From positions 1,850,501-1,914,500 of the forward strand of contig NZ_CP107968.1 in assembly GCF_036084755.1 (NCBI RefSeq): a stretch of DNA of 64,000 nt, read 5' to 3'. Under the pieces are notes generated by a model, which searched no databases, was not told where the DNA came from, and was given only the letters and a program-made list of their open reading frames with translations. The translations under genes were made by a program, and so were the position numbers. This DNA is from Streptomyces sp. NBC_00370. Its GTDB lineage: Bacteria; Actinomycetota; Actinomycetes; Streptomycetales; Streptomycetaceae. Shown in pieces: positions 44,898 to 54,214 of the stretch; position 1 is the stretch's first letter; each line of letters starts with the position of its first letter.

Positions 44898-45569
44898 GTG
44901 GCTGTCACCGACGAGGCCATAGAGAAGATCAAGGGAATGATCGTCTCGGGCGCACTGCGCCCGGGCGACCGCCTCCCCAAGGAAAGCGAACTCGCCGCCG
45001 ATCTGGGGCTTTCGCGCAACTCACTGCGGGAGGCGGTGCGCGCCCTGTCGCTCATGCACATCCTCGATGTGCGGCAGGGCGACGGCACGTATGTCACCAG
45101 CCTCGAACCGCAGTTGCTGCTGGAGGCGCTGAGCTTCGTCGTGGACTTCCACCGCGACGACACGGTGCTGGAGTTCCTGGCGGTGCGCCGCATCCTGGAA
45201 CCCGCGGCCACCGCGATGGCGAGCGCCCGTATCACCGACGACGAACTCGTGCGTCTCGACGCACAGTTGGACGCGCTGGGGGCGCAGCCCTCGGTGGAGG
45301 AGCTGGTCGCGTCCGATCTGGAGTTCCACCGCGGGATCGTGCAGGCCTCGGGGAACTCGGTGCTCTGTTCGCTGCTCGACGGGCTCTCGGGACCCACCAC
45401 CCGGGCCCGGATATGGCGCGGCCTGACCCAGGAGGACGCGGTCAGCCGCACCCTGCACGAGCACCGCGCGATCCTCGCGGCGCTGCGCGACAGGGACGCG
45501 GAGGCGGCGAGATCCTGGGCGACGGTGCATATCGCGAGCGTGGAGATGTGGCTGCGTTCGGCGCTCTGA
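44898..45569 (+). CDS. GntR-family regulator with FCD domain
   Basis: 223 residues from a GTG (TGGAGG upstream). N-terminal winged HTH (IKGMIVSGALRPGDRLPKESEL, LGLSRNSLREAVRAL), C-terminal FCD domain with the metal-binding DLEFHRGIVQ, LHEHRAILAA and WATVHIAS pattern, so it should bind a sugar acid near a metal. Convergent with the sugar operon at 45647-51442 and sharing its promoter motif, it is the likely regulator of that operon and of itself. Confidence 0.92.
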   Translation: MAVTDEAIEKIKGMIVSGALRPGDRLPKESELAADLGLSRNSLREAVRALSLMHILDVRQGDGTYVTSLEPQLLLEALSFVVDFHRDDTVLEFLAVRRILEPAATAMASARITDDELVRLDAQLDALGAQPSVEELVASDLEFHRGIVQASGNSVLCSLLDGLSGPTTRARIWRGLTQEDAVSRTLHEHRAILAALRDRDAEAARSWATVHIASVEMWLRSAL

Positions 45570-45578
45570 GCCGCTGAC

Positions 45579-45626
45579 GGGAAGGGCCGGGGTGGTGCTC
45601 GTACGAGCACCACCCCGGCCCTTCCC
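45579..45626. terminator. Perfect 48-bp palindrome between convergent genes
   Basis: Two 24-base arms with no loop: GGGAAGGGCCGGGGTGGTGC and on to CTCGT, then its exact complement. Lies 10 bp after the GntR stop and 21 bp before the permease stop; works as a bidirectional terminator with no U-tract. Confidence 0.85.
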
Positions 45627-45646
45627 ATTACTCCGTACGGGAGTTG

Positions 45647-46675
45647 TCAGTCCTGTTTCTCACCGCTGGCGAAGCGCGAGATGACCAGCGCGACGATGAT
45701 GATCGCGCCGTTGAGGAACTGGTTCCACAGCGGCGGCACCCCGCCCAGGGTCATCACGTTGACCACCAGCTGGAGGGTGAGCACACCCGTCAGCGCGCCG
45801 AACAGCGTGCCGCGGCCGCCCTTGAGGCTGATGCCGCCGATGACGGCGGCGGCGAAGACCTGGAAGATCCAGCCGTTGCCCTGGTTGGCCGCGACCGAGC
45901 CGTAGTGGCCGGTGTAGAGCACACCCGCGAAGCCGGCCAGCAGCCCGCCGACCCCGAGGACGATCCAGGTGATCCGGTCGACCCGGATACCGGCGGCGCG
46001 CGCCGCCTCCGGGTTGCCGCCGATCGCGTACAGCGCCCTGCCGTGCCGCATCCAGGCCAGCACGGCCCCGCCGACGGCGAACAGCGCCAGACAGATCCAC
46101 ACCGCGGCCGGCGCACCGATCCAGCTGGTCTTGCCCAGGTAGCGGAAGGACTCGGGCACGTCGGTGATCGACTTGCCCTCGGTGATGCCGATCTGCAGGC
46201 CGCGCAGCATGGTGAGCATGCCGAGCGTGGCGATGAAGCCGTTGACCCGCAGTTTCAGGATCAGGAAGCCGTTGATCAGCCCCACCGCGAGACCCGCCAG
46301 CAGACAGACCGGGATCGCCGACCACTCCGGCAGCAGGCCCAGCCCGTTGAACCGGCCGCCGGACGTGGGCAGGACCAGCCACATCGCGATGACCGGCGCG
46401 ATGCCGATCGTCGACTCCAGGGACAGGTCCATCCGGCCGCTGATCAGGATCAGCGCCTCGCCCAGCACCAGCAGGCTCAGCTCCGACGACTGCTGGACCA
46501 CGCTGATCAGGTTGTTGGAGGTGAGGAACACCGGCGAGACGATGAAGCCGATCACCATCAGCACCAGGATCACCGGCACCAGCGAGAAGTCGCTCCACCG
46601 GATGAGCTGAAGCCTGCCGCGCGGCGTCAGCTTCTCGGTCTCGGCCGCCACCGGCGGCCGCATCGTCTCGGTCAT
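45647..46675 (-). CDS. Sugar ABC transporter permease (RbsC-like)
   Basis: About 342 residues from the ATG at 46675, which overlaps the ATPase stop (ATGA). About 9-10 transmembrane helices; RbsC-family blocks such as LSLLVLGEALILISGRMDLS, GFIATLGMLTMLRG and AIGGNPEAARAAGIRV. With the ATPase and binding protein it forms a CUT2-type importer. An open frame runs further upstream but is inside the ATPase gene. Confidence 0.94.
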   Translation of the reverse strand: MTETMRPPVAAETEKLTPRGRLQLIRWSDFSLVPVILVLMVIGFIVSPVFLTSNNLISVVQQSSELSLLVLGEALILISGRMDLSLESTIGIAPVIAMWLVLPTSGGRFNGLGLLPEWSAIPVCLLAGLAVGLINGFLILKLRVNGFIATLGMLTMLRGLQIGITEGKSITDVPESFRYLGKTSWIGAPAAVWICLALFAVGGAVLAWMRHGRALYAIGGNPEAARAAGIRVDRITWIVLGVGGLLAGFAGVLYTGHYGSVAANQGNGWIFQVFAAAVIGGISLKGGRGTLFGALTGVLTLQLVVNVMTLGGVPPLWNQFLNGAIIIVALVISRFASGEKQD

Positions 46676-48219
46676 TCCCGCTCCCCCACACCTTCCATGG
46701 CGGCGACCAGTTCCCGGTCGGTCCACCCACTCCCGAACGTGGCCACCACGCGCCCGTGGAACAGCGCGAGTACGCGGTCGCACACCCGCAGATCGTCCAG
46801 CTCGTCCGAGATGATCACGGCCGCGCTGCCTTCGTCCGCCACCCTGCGCACCACGCCGAGCAGCGAGTCCTTCGATTTCACGTCGACACCGGCGGTGGGC
46901 CGTACCGCCACCAGCGCCGTGGGGTTGCGCGCGAGCGCACGCGCGACCACCACCTTCTGCTGGTTCCCGCCGGACAGACCCGAGACCGGCTGTTCGGGAC
47001 CCGTGGTCTTGATGTCCAGGGCCGAGATCATCGACCGGGCGAACGCCCTTGTCCGCGAGGGCAGTACGGTCCCCCACGGCCCGAGCTGGTCGGCGACGGT
47101 GAGCGTCGCGTTCTCCGCGACGCTGCGGCCGACGACCAGACCCTGGAGGTGCCGGTCCTCGGGGATGTAGCCGATCCCTGCGTCCAGGGCGTGCGGGACA
47201 CTGCCCGGCTTCACCGTCCTGCCGTTCATGGAGATCCGGCCGGCTGTCGCGCTGCGCATCCCGACCAGGATCTCGCCGAGCGCGGTGGTGCCGCTGGCCG
47301 CCGCGCCCGCCACGCCCAGCACCTCACCGGGGCGCACCGCCAGGTCCAGCGGCTCGAACGTCCCGTCGAGGGCGAGCCCTTCGGTCCGCAGGACCGGCTC
47401 GGCCCCGGTGTCGGGCTGTTCGGCGCGCGCCGCGTGCCAGGCCGCCGTCTTCGCCCCCGACTCGCCGGTCATCGCCGTCACCAGTTCGTCCTTGGACAGG
47501 TCGGCGACCGGCGCCGTCAGCACGTGCCGGGCGTCACGGTAGACGGTGACCGCGGTGCACAGCTCGTACACCTCCTGCAGATGGTGGGAGATGAAGAGGA
47601 ACGCCACTCCCTGCGCCTGCAGTTCACGCAGCCGCTCGAACAGCCGCTGGATACCGCGCGCGTCGAGCTGCGCCGTCGGCTCGTCCAGGATGATCAGCCG
47701 GGCGCCGAAGGACAGCGCCCGCGCGATCTCGACGAACTGCCGCTGCTCGACGGGCAGATCCTTCATCCGTACGTTCGGGCCGACGTCGACCCCGTACTCG
47801 GCCAGCAGGTCCTGTGCGCGTCTGCGCAGGCCGCGCCAGCTGATGAAGCGCGCGCTGTTGCCGGTCCCGCGCAGACCGAAGTCGTTGAGGAACAGGTTCT
47901 CGGCGACGGTCAGGTCGGGCACCACCATGGACTTCTGGTAGACGCAGGCGACCTTGGACTGCCAGGCGGCGGTGTCGCCGTACGCGGGCGCGGGCGCACC
48001 GCCGAAGGTCACCTGCCCCTCGTCCGGCTTGTGCAGCCCGGTGAGAACGCTGACCAGGGTGGACTTGCCCGCGCCGTTACGGCCGACGAGTGCGTGTGAC
48101 TCGCCGGGCCGTACGGTGAGTTGGACACCGTCAAGCGCGACGGTGGGCCCGAAGCGCTTGACGATGCCTTCCGCGTGTACCGCGGCAGGTGCTGCCGCGT
48201 CAGGTGCTTCCAGGGTCAC
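46672..48219 (-). CDS. Sugar ABC transporter ATP-binding protein (RbsA/CUT2-like, two ABC domains)
   Basis: 515 residues, GTG start 2 bp after the binding-protein stop. Two ABC modules. The first has Walker A GRNGAGKS and LIILDEPTAQLD, but its signature is LPVEQRQ, a weakened LSGGQ. The second has VSGLSGGNQQKV and no classic Walker A, as is normal for CUT2 transporters. Drives uptake of a monosaccharide. Confidence 0.95.
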   Translation of the reverse strand: MTLEAPDAAAPAAVHAEGIVKRFGPTVALDGVQLTVRPGESHALVGRNGAGKSTLVSVLTGLHKPDEGQVTFGGAPAPAYGDTAAWQSKVACVYQKSMVVPDLTVAENLFLNDFGLRGTGNSARFISWRGLRRRAQDLLAEYGVDVGPNVRMKDLPVEQRQFVEIARALSFGARLIILDEPTAQLDARGIQRLFERLRELQAQGVAFLFISHHLQEVYELCTAVTVYRDARHVLTAPVADLSKDELVTAMTGESGAKTAAWHAARAEQPDTGAEPVLRTEGLALDGTFEPLDLAVRPGEVLGVAGAAASGTTALGEILVGMRSATAGRISMNGRTVKPGSVPHALDAGIGYIPEDRHLQGLVVGRSVAENATLTVADQLGPWGTVLPSRTRAFARSMISALDIKTTGPEQPVSGLSGGNQQKVVVARALARNPTALVAVRPTAGVDVKSKDSLLGVVRRVADEGSAAVIISDELDDLRVCDRVLALFHGRVVATFGSGWTDRELVAAMEGVGERE

Positions 48220-48221
48220 GG

Positions 48222-49295
48222 CTAGCTCTTCTTGTCCAGCTGGTTGGCCCAGAGCTTCGGGTCGTCCACGTTCTCCTTGGTCACCAGGGGCGCGGGGAGC
48301 TGGTCCTCGTACCCGTTGGGGATCTTGATGACGTTGGAGTCGTGGTCCGTCGGGCCCAGCTTCTGCTTCTTGCCCTCCAGCGCCTGCTTGGCGTAGTAGA
48401 GCGCGTACTTGGCGTACAGGTCGGCCGGCTGCGAGATCGTGGCGTCGATCTTGCCGGAGCGGATCGCGTCGAACTCCTGCGGGATGCCGTCGTTCGAGAT
48501 GATCGTGATGTGGCCCGCCGTGCCCGGCGGCTTGAGCAGCTTCTTCTGCTCCAGCAGGGCCAGGGTCGGCTCCAGGAAGACACCGCCCGCCTGCATGTAG
48601 ATGCCGTTCAGGTCCGGGTTGGCGGTGAGCGTGGACTGGAGCTTGGCCGAGGCCACGTCCCCGGCCCAGTTGGTGACCAGCTCGAAGACCTTGATACCGG
48701 GGAAGTTCTTGTCCATGCAGGACTTGAACGCCTCGGAGCGGTCACGGCCGTTGATGGAGGACAGGTCGCCCTGGAACTCGGCCACCTTGCCCTTGCCCTT
48801 GAGCTGCTTGCCGAGGTACTGGCAGGCGTTCTCGCCGTACGCGCGGTTGTCGGCCCTGACGACCATGTACACGTTGCCCTTGTCGGGCCGGGTGTCCACG
48901 CTGATGACGGGTATCTTCTTGTCGTTCAGCTTCTGGAGCGTCTCGGCCACGGCCCCGGTGTCCTGCGGAGCCATGACGACGGCCTTGGCGCCCTGGTCGG
49001 TCAGCGCCTGCACGTTGGAGGCGAGCTTGCCGATGTCGTTCTGCGAGTTCGTCAGCGGCAACGCGTCCACGTCACCGGCCTTGACGCCCTTCTCCACGTA
49101 CTGCTGGTACGAGTTCCAGAAGTCGGTGTCGCTGCGCGGCAGGTCGATACCGACCTTGCCGCCGCCTGCGCCCGAGTCGCCCTCGTCACGGTTGCAGCCC
49201 GCGAGGGCCGTGACGGCGAGCAGGGCGACGCCGGCGGCGACACTCGTCGTACGCAGTCTGCGGAGTGGGGCTCGCCCCACGGTGTTTCGCGGCAT
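48222..49295 (-). CDS. Sugar ABC transporter substrate-binding lipoprotein (RbsB-like)
   Basis: 357 residues. Signal peptide with lipobox (LLAVTALAGCNRD), then a type-I periplasmic-binding fold (VGIDLPRSDTDFWNSYQQYV, VMAPQDTGAVAETLQKL, ITIISNDGIPQEFDAI). Shape fits a pentose or deoxyhexose binder. Substrate inferred as L-fucose or a similar sugar from the dehydratase at the head of the operon. 36 bp after the SDR gene. Confidence 0.94.
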   Translation of the reverse strand: MPRNTVGRAPLRRLRTTSVAAGVALLAVTALAGCNRDEGDSGAGGGKVGIDLPRSDTDFWNSYQQYVEKGVKAGDVDALPLTNSQNDIGKLASNVQALTDQGAKAVVMAPQDTGAVAETLQKLNDKKIPVISVDTRPDKGNVYMVVRADNRAYGENACQYLGKQLKGKGKVAEFQGDLSSINGRDRSEAFKSCMDKNFPGIKVFELVTNWAGDVASAKLQSTLTANPDLNGIYMQAGGVFLEPTLALLEQKKLLKPPGTAGHITIISNDGIPQEFDAIRSGKIDATISQPADLYAKYALYYAKQALEGKKQKLGPTDHDSNVIKIPNGYEDQLPAPLVTKENVDDPKLWANQLDKKS

Positions 49296-49331
49296 GGATT
49301 GTCCCGTCCTTAAGGCTTGGTGAAATACGGC

Positions 49332-50126
49332 TCAGTTGGCGGGACGCAGGCGCAGGCCCTGCATTCCGCCGTCCACAGCGAGGGCCGTTCCCGTGACGGC
49401 TGCCGCCGCGGGGCTGGCGAGATAGGCGACCGCTGCCGCGACCTCGTCCGCACCGACCAGCCGTCCCGTCGGCTGTCGGGCGGCGAGCGCGGCGCGTTCG
49501 GCCTCCGGGTCCGGTGCCTGGTCGAGCAGCCGGCCGATCCAAGGAGTGTCCGCGGTACCGGGGTTGACGCAGTTGACCCGGATCCCCTCGCGGATGTGGT
49601 CGGCCGCCATGGCCAGGGTCAGCGAGAGGACCGCGCCCTTGCTCGCGCTGTACAGGGCCCGTTGGGGCAGTCCGGCGGTGGCGGCGATGGAGCAGGTCTG
49701 GGTGATGGAGACGCAGCCGGGCCGCTCGCCCGCCGAGCGGCGCAGATGGGGCAGCGCGTGCCGGGCGGTGCGGACCATGCCGAGGACGTTGATGTCGATG
49801 ACGCGGAGCCATTCGTCGTCCGCGTTGTCGAGGACGGTGCCCTGGGCGCCGATCCCGGCGTTGGAGACGATGGTGTGCAGGCCGCCGAACTCGGCCGCCG
49901 CCGCGTCCACCGCCGCCTTGACTGCCGCGTCGTCCGTGACGTCGGCCGTGAGCGCCAGCGTCCCGGCCGGCGCCCCCTCGGTCGCCCTGTCCAGTACGGC
50001 GACCTGGGCGCCGCGCGAGAGCAGCAGCGTCGCGATGGCCGCGCCGATGCCGGAGGCACCGCCGGTGACCACGGCGCCGAGTCCGGCGAAGTCACGGGTC
50101 TCGGGGGGCTGGGGTACTGCCGTCAC
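49332..50126 (-). CDS. SDR-family dehydrogenase (probable sugar-acid dehydrogenase)
   Basis: About 264 residues from a GTG whose GTGA overlaps the dehydratase stop; GGAGG lies eight bases upstream. NAD site [16 protein letters not shown] at NAGIGAQ, catalytic YSASK, and the NPGTADTPW segment. By neighbourhood it would oxidise a 2-keto-3-deoxy-sugar acid such as 2-keto-3-deoxy-L-fuconate. Other SDR substrates remain possible. Confidence 0.92.
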   Translation of the reverse strand: MTAVPQPPETRDFAGLGAVVTGGASGIGAAIATLLLSRGAQVAVLDRATEGAPAGTLALTADVTDDAAVKAAVDAAAAEFGGLHTIVSNAGIGAQGTVLDNADDEWLRVIDINVLGMVRTARHALPHLRRSAGERPGCVSITQTCSIAATAGLPQRALYSASKGAVLSLTLAMAADHIREGIRVNCVNPGTADTPWIGRLLDQAPDPEAERAALAARQPTGRLVGADEVAAAVAYLASPAAAAVTGTALAVDGGMQGLRLRPAN

Positions 50127-51442
50127 GAACTGACCTCCTCGGTGGTGCGGCGGGACTGCCAGACGGGTCCCTCCGGAAAACTGTGCGCGGCGATCGACCC
50201 GGGGAGCATCCGCGCGGAGAAGCCGGGCGCCGTCGGGGTGGCGTAGCGCCCCGAGACGATCACGGCCGGGTCGGCGAAGTGCTCGTGGAGATGGTCGACG
50301 TACTCGATGACCCGGTCGTCCCAGCTGCCGGACACCGCGACATAGTCGAACATCGAGAGATGCTGGACCAGTTCGCAGAGTCCGACACCGCCGGCGTGCG
50401 GGCAGACCGGCACCCCGAACTTGGCGGCGAGCAGCAGGATCGCCACGTTCTCGTTGACGCCCGCGACCCTGGCCGCGTCGATCTGCACGAAGTCGACGGC
50501 GCCCGCCTGCAACAGCTGCTTGAAGACGACCCGGTTGGCGACATGTTCGCCGGTGGCCACCTTGACCGGCTGCCCGGCCCTGATGGCCGCGTGGCCGAGA
50601 ATGTCGTCGGGGCTGGTCGGCTCCTCGATCCAGTGCGGGTCGAACGGGGCGAGCGCCGACATCCAGCGCAGCGCGTCGGAGACGTCCCAGCGCTGGTTGG
50701 CGTCGACGGCGATCCGGATGTCGGGTCCCACGGCGGCGCGGGCCAGCTCCATACGGCGTCTGTCGTCGTCGAGCGAGCCGCCGACCTTCAGTTTGATCTG
50801 CTCGAACCCGTCGGCGACGGCCTGTTTGGCGAGCCCCACGAGCTTGGCGTCGGAGTAGCCGAGCCAGCCGGGCGACGTGGTGTACGCGGGATAGCCCTGC
50901 TCCCGCAGCGCCGCGGCGCGTTCCGCGCGGCCCGGTTCGGCCGCGCGCAGGATCTCCAGGGCCTCGTCGGGGGTGAGGGCGTCGGTGAGATAGCGGAAGT
51001 CGACGAGCGAGACCAGTTCCTCGGGGGTCATCCCGGCGAGGAACTCCCATACGGGCTTGCCCGCGTACTTCGCCGCCAGATCCCAGGCGGCGTTGACGAC
51101 GGCACCCGCCGCCATGTGCATCACGCCCTTCTCGGGGCCGAGCCAGCGCAGTTGCGAGTCATGGGTCAACTCGAAGTAGAGCGCGGCGAGATCGGCCGCC
51201 GTGTGCGGGGCGGGGCGTCCCACGACGTACGGCCGCAGCGCCTCGATGGCGGCTGCCGTGACCTCGTTTCCCCGGCCGATCGTGAAGCAGAATCCGTGGC
51301 CTTCGGCGCCGTCCGTGGTCCGCAGGATCACGTAGGCCGCCGAGTAGTCGGGATCCGGGTTCATGGCGTCGGAGCCGTCGAGCTGTTCCGAGGTGGGAAA
51401 ACGAATGTCGTGAACCTCGAACCCCGTGACGGTCTGACTCAT
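50123..51442 (-). CDS. Enolase-superfamily sugar-acid dehydratase, L-fuconate dehydratase type
   Basis: 439 residues. The N-terminal [21 protein letters not shown] is the hallmark of L-fuconate dehydratases. Active-site motifs: QIKLKVGG (Lys base), [28 protein letters not shown] and CPHAGGVGL (metal Asp/Glu/Glu and His base). Removes water from L-fuconate to give 2-keto-3-deoxy-L-fuconate. First gene of the operon; AAGGGGGG before the ATG. L-fucose dehydrogenase, lactonase and aldolase genes are not in this window. Confidence 0.93.
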   Translation of the reverse strand: MSQTVTGFEVHDIRFPTSEQLDGSDAMNPDPDYSAAYVILRTTDGAEGHGFCFTIGRGNEVTAAAIEALRPYVVGRPAPHTAADLAALYFELTHDSQLRWLGPEKGVMHMAAGAVVNAAWDLAAKYAGKPVWEFLAGMTPEELVSLVDFRYLTDALTPDEALEILRAAEPGRAERAAALREQGYPAYTTSPGWLGYSDAKLVGLAKQAVADGFEQIKLKVGGSLDDDRRRMELARAAVGPDIRIAVDANQRWDVSDALRWMSALAPFDPHWIEEPTSPDDILGHAAIRAGQPVKVATGEHVANRVVFKQLLQAGAVDFVQIDAARVAGVNENVAILLLAAKFGVPVCPHAGGVGLCELVQHLSMFDYVAVSGSWDDRVIEYVDHLHEHFADPAVIVSGRYATPTAPGFSARMLPGSIAAHSFPEGPVWQSRRTTEEVSS

Positions 51443-51749
51443 GCACGCCCCCCTTGGAAGAACATCGGACCTCTTGTGGTCATCCGATGTATAGCGTCGT
51501 TGACGCCCAACCGTCCAGGGGCAGGAAGAAAAATGAGGTCACAGCTCGGATGAATCTCGTCCGGAGCCCGTCCGCAGCTCGTCGGCAGCTGGTCGGCGAC
51601 TCGCCCAAGGAGCGCCGCGGGGACCTTCGTCCCCCCTTCTCTGCCCCGGGAGGGCGAAGTTCACCCGCGCGTGCGCAGGGGCTGCGGGCGAGCAGCGGGA
51701 AAGCCGTAAGGTTGGTCCGTAGAAAAGGAACTTCGGAAGGAGGCACTGG
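51443..51749. promoter_or_regulatory. Divergent promoter region with operator for the sugar operon
   Basis: 307 bp. Contains an inverted repeat: ACATCGGA (51462-51469), 13-bp centre, TCCGATGT (51483-51490). On the minus strand TATACA (51488-51493) is a -10 for the operon with TGGACG 18 bp upstream, so the operator overlaps the -10. The part towards PAC2 shows no other clear element. Confidence 0.6.
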
Positions 51750-52778
51750 GTGATCGAGCTGGAGGGAGTTCCCGAGCTGATCGACCCGGTCATGGTGGCC
51801 GCGTTCGAGGGCTGGAACGACGCCGGCGACGCGGCCTCCACGGCGGTCGGCCATCTGGACCGGGAGTGGAAGGGCGAGGTGTTCGCGGCGCTCGACGCCG
51901 AGGACTACTACGACTTCCAGGTCAACCGGCCCACGGTGTTCCTGGACGGCGGCTCACGGAAGATCACCTGGCCCACCACCCGGCTCTCCGTGGTGCGCGT
52001 CGGCGGGGACACCCCACGCGACCTGGTGCTGGTCAGGGGCATCGAACCGTCCATGCGCTGGCGGTCCTTCTGCAACGAGATCCTGGGCTTCGCCCATGAG
52101 CTGGGCGTGGAGATGGTGGTCATCCTGGGTGCGCTGCTCGGCGACACGCCGCACACCCGCCCCGTCCCGGTCAGCGGCGTCACGTCGGACGCCGACCTGG
52201 CCAGGACGATGGATCTGGAGGAGACCAGGTACGAGGGCCCGACGGGCATCGTCGGCATCCTCCAGGAGGCGTGCACCCACGCGGGCGTCCCGGCCGTGAG
52301 CCTGTGGGCGGCCGTGCCGCACTACGTGTCGCAGCCGCCCAACCCGAAGGCCACGCTGGCGCTGCTCAACCGGCTGGAGGACCTGATCGGGCTGCGGATC
52401 CCGCTGGGCGAGCTGGCGGAGGACGCGCGGGCCTGGCAGCTCGGGGTGGACCAGCTGGCCGCCGAGGACACCGAAGTGGCGGAGTACGTGCAGTCGTTGG
52501 AGGAGGCGCGGGACACGGCCGAGCTGCCCGAGGCGTCGGGCGAGGCCATCGCTCGTGAATTCGAGCGGTATCTGCGCCGCCGCGACGGCGGTCCCGGACA
52601 GCCGCCGGGGGGCCATGCCACGGAGAGCGGTGACGGCCCGTCATACCGGCGCGACACCTCGGCCGGCGGTCGCAGCCGGCCGCCGAAGCCACCGCGCGGC
52701 GGCCCCGAGACGGGCTCGGATCCCGAGCGGAACAAGGGTCCCGAGCCGGACGACGGGGAAGATTCATCGGAGGACTGA
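51750..52778 (+). CDS. PAC2-family protein (proteasome-assembly-chaperone-like)
   Basis: 342 residues from a GTG with AAGGAGG. PAC2 domain: DPVMVAAFEGWNDAGDAAST, LVRGIEPSMRWRSFCNEIL, VVILGALLGDTPHTRPVPV, and SLWAAVPHYVSQPPNPKATL. The tail after about 275 is Pro/Gly/Arg-rich and acidic, disordered, ending DDGEDSSED. PAC2 proteins resemble the eukaryotic proteasome assembly chaperone PAC2, but a proteasome role in bacteria is unproven; note prcAB lie 28 kb away. Same place next to mshC as in mycobacteria. Confidence 0.93.
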   Translation: MIELEGVPELIDPVMVAAFEGWNDAGDAASTAVGHLDREWKGEVFAALDAEDYYDFQVNRPTVFLDGGSRKITWPTTRLSVVRVGGDTPRDLVLVRGIEPSMRWRSFCNEILGFAHELGVEMVVILGALLGDTPHTRPVPVSGVTSDADLARTMDLEETRYEGPTGIVGILQEACTHAGVPAVSLWAAVPHYVSQPPNPKATLALLNRLEDLIGLRIPLGELAEDARAWQLGVDQLAAEDTEVAEYVQSLEEARDTAELPEASGEAIAREFERYLRRRDGGPGQPPGGHATESGDGPSYRRDTSAGGRSRPPKPPRGGPETGSDPERNKGPEPDDGEDSSED

Positions 52779-52809
52779 GCCCTCAGCGTCCTCGTTACGA
52801 GGAGCACAA

Positions 52810-52845
52810 GGAGAGGGGCGGCGCCTGACGGCGCCGCCCCTCTCC
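52810..52845. terminator. Hairpin between convergent PAC2 and mshC genes
   Basis: Perfect 16-bp stem GGAGAGGGGCGGCGCC and its complement, TGAC loop. Confidence 0.82.
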
Positions 52846-52880
52846 GCGTACGGTCCCGGCACGCGGCCTTGGCTACGGCC

Positions 52881-54110
52881 TCACAGGGCCACCCCGAGGA
52901 GCGCGTCCACGGCGCGGGAGACGACACCGGGGGCGCCCTCCTCCGTACCGCCTTCGGCCTCCTGCGAGCGGGCCCAGCGGTCCACGGCGAGCAGCGCCGA
53001 CGGGGAGTCCAGGTCGTCGGCGAGGGCGGCCCTGATCTCGTCGACCAGCGCGTCGGCCGACGGGCCGTCAGGACGCGACACCGCGGCCCGCCAGCGGGCG
53101 AGTCGCTCCACCGCGTCCTGGAGGATCCGGTCCGTCCACTCCCAGTCGGCCCGGTAGTGGTTGGCGAGCAGCGCCAGCCGGATCGCCGCCGGGTCCACGC
53201 CCGCGCGGCGCAGGGTCGAGACGAAGACCAGATTGCCCTTGGACTTGGACATCTTCTCGCCGTCCAGTGCGACCATGCCCGCGTGCACATAGGCGCGGGC
53301 GAACGGGTGCTCACCGGTCAGCACCTGGGCGTGGGACGCGCCCATCTCGTGGTGCGGGAAGGCCAGATCGCTGCCGCCGCCCTGGACGTCGAAGGCCATG
53401 CCGAGATGGTCGAGCGCGATCGCCACACACTCGATGTGCCAGCCGGGCCTGCCGCGGCCGAGGCTGCCGCCGTCCCAGCTCGGCTCGCCGGGCCGGGCCG
53501 CCAGCCACAGGATCGGGTCGAGCGGGTTCTTCTTGCCCGCCCTGTCGGGGTCGCCGCCGCGCTCGGCCGAGAGCAGCCGCATCGCCTCGGCGTCGAGCCG
53601 GGACACCTCGCCGAAGTGCGGGTCGGCCGCCACGGAGAAGTAGACGTCGCCTTCGAGTTCGTACGCAGCCCCGGCGTCCCGCAGCCGCTCCACGAGCGGC
53701 ACGATGCCCGGTATGGCCTCGACGGCGCCGATGTAGTGCTGGGGCGGCAGCATCCGCAGGGCGGTCATGTCCTCGCGGAACAGCGCCGTTTCGCGCTCCG
53801 CGAGCGCGACCCAGTCCTCGCCGTCGCGCACCGCGCGCTCCAGCAGCGGATCGTCGACATCGGTCACGTTCTGCACATAGTGAACCTGCCGCTTCGTGTC
53901 GAGCCACACGCGCTGCACGAGGTCGAACGCGTTGTACGTCGCCGCGTGACCCATATGGGTCGCGTCGTACGGCGTGATGCCGCAGACGTATATGCGGGCG
54001 ACGGGACCGGGTTCGAGTGTGACGCGGTCACCGGTCGAGGTGTCGTGAATGCTGAGGTCGCGGCCCTTGCCAGGAAGGGCGGGCACCTCGGAAGCGGGCC
54101 AGGCATACAT
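52881..54110 (-). CDS. mshC: Mycothiol ligase MshC (Cys:GlcN-Ins ligase)
   Basis: 409 residues. Class I aminoacyl-tRNA-synthetase-like: [20 protein letters not shown] (HIGH-like HMGH and zinc Cys), [12 protein letters not shown] with zinc-site His/Cys nearby, [12 protein letters not shown], and [10 protein letters not shown]. Ligates Cys to glucosaminyl-inositol with ATP. Distinguished from CysS by its length and the mycothiol-type start [19 protein letters not shown] box six bases before the ATG suggests leaderless mRNA. Confidence 0.96.
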   Translation of the reverse strand: MYAWPASEVPALPGKGRDLSIHDTSTGDRVTLEPGPVARIYVCGITPYDATHMGHAATYNAFDLVQRVWLDTKRQVHYVQNVTDVDDPLLERAVRDGEDWVALAERETALFREDMTALRMLPPQHYIGAVEAIPGIVPLVERLRDAGAAYELEGDVYFSVAADPHFGEVSRLDAEAMRLLSAERGGDPDRAGKKNPLDPILWLAARPGEPSWDGGSLGRGRPGWHIECVAIALDHLGMAFDVQGGGSDLAFPHHEMGASHAQVLTGEHPFARAYVHAGMVALDGEKMSKSKGNLVFVSTLRRAGVDPAAIRLALLANHYRADWEWTDRILQDAVERLARWRAAVSRPDGPSADALVDEIRAALADDLDSPSALLAVDRWARSQEAEGGTEEGAPGVVSRAVDALLGVAL

Positions 54111-54116
54111 GCCTTG

Positions 54117-54122
54117 AGCGTA
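54117..54122 (-). promoter_or_regulatory. -10 box of the leaderless mshC promoter
   Basis: TACGCT on the minus strand, six bases before the ATG at 54110. Confidence 0.45.
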
Positions 54123-54214
54123 ACCGGGCGGATGTTCCCGATACGAACCGGACGGCGGCTCCCGGCGATACCGGCCACGTCATGGGCCCGCGGCCCCCGT
54201 CGGCGTACCGGCTC

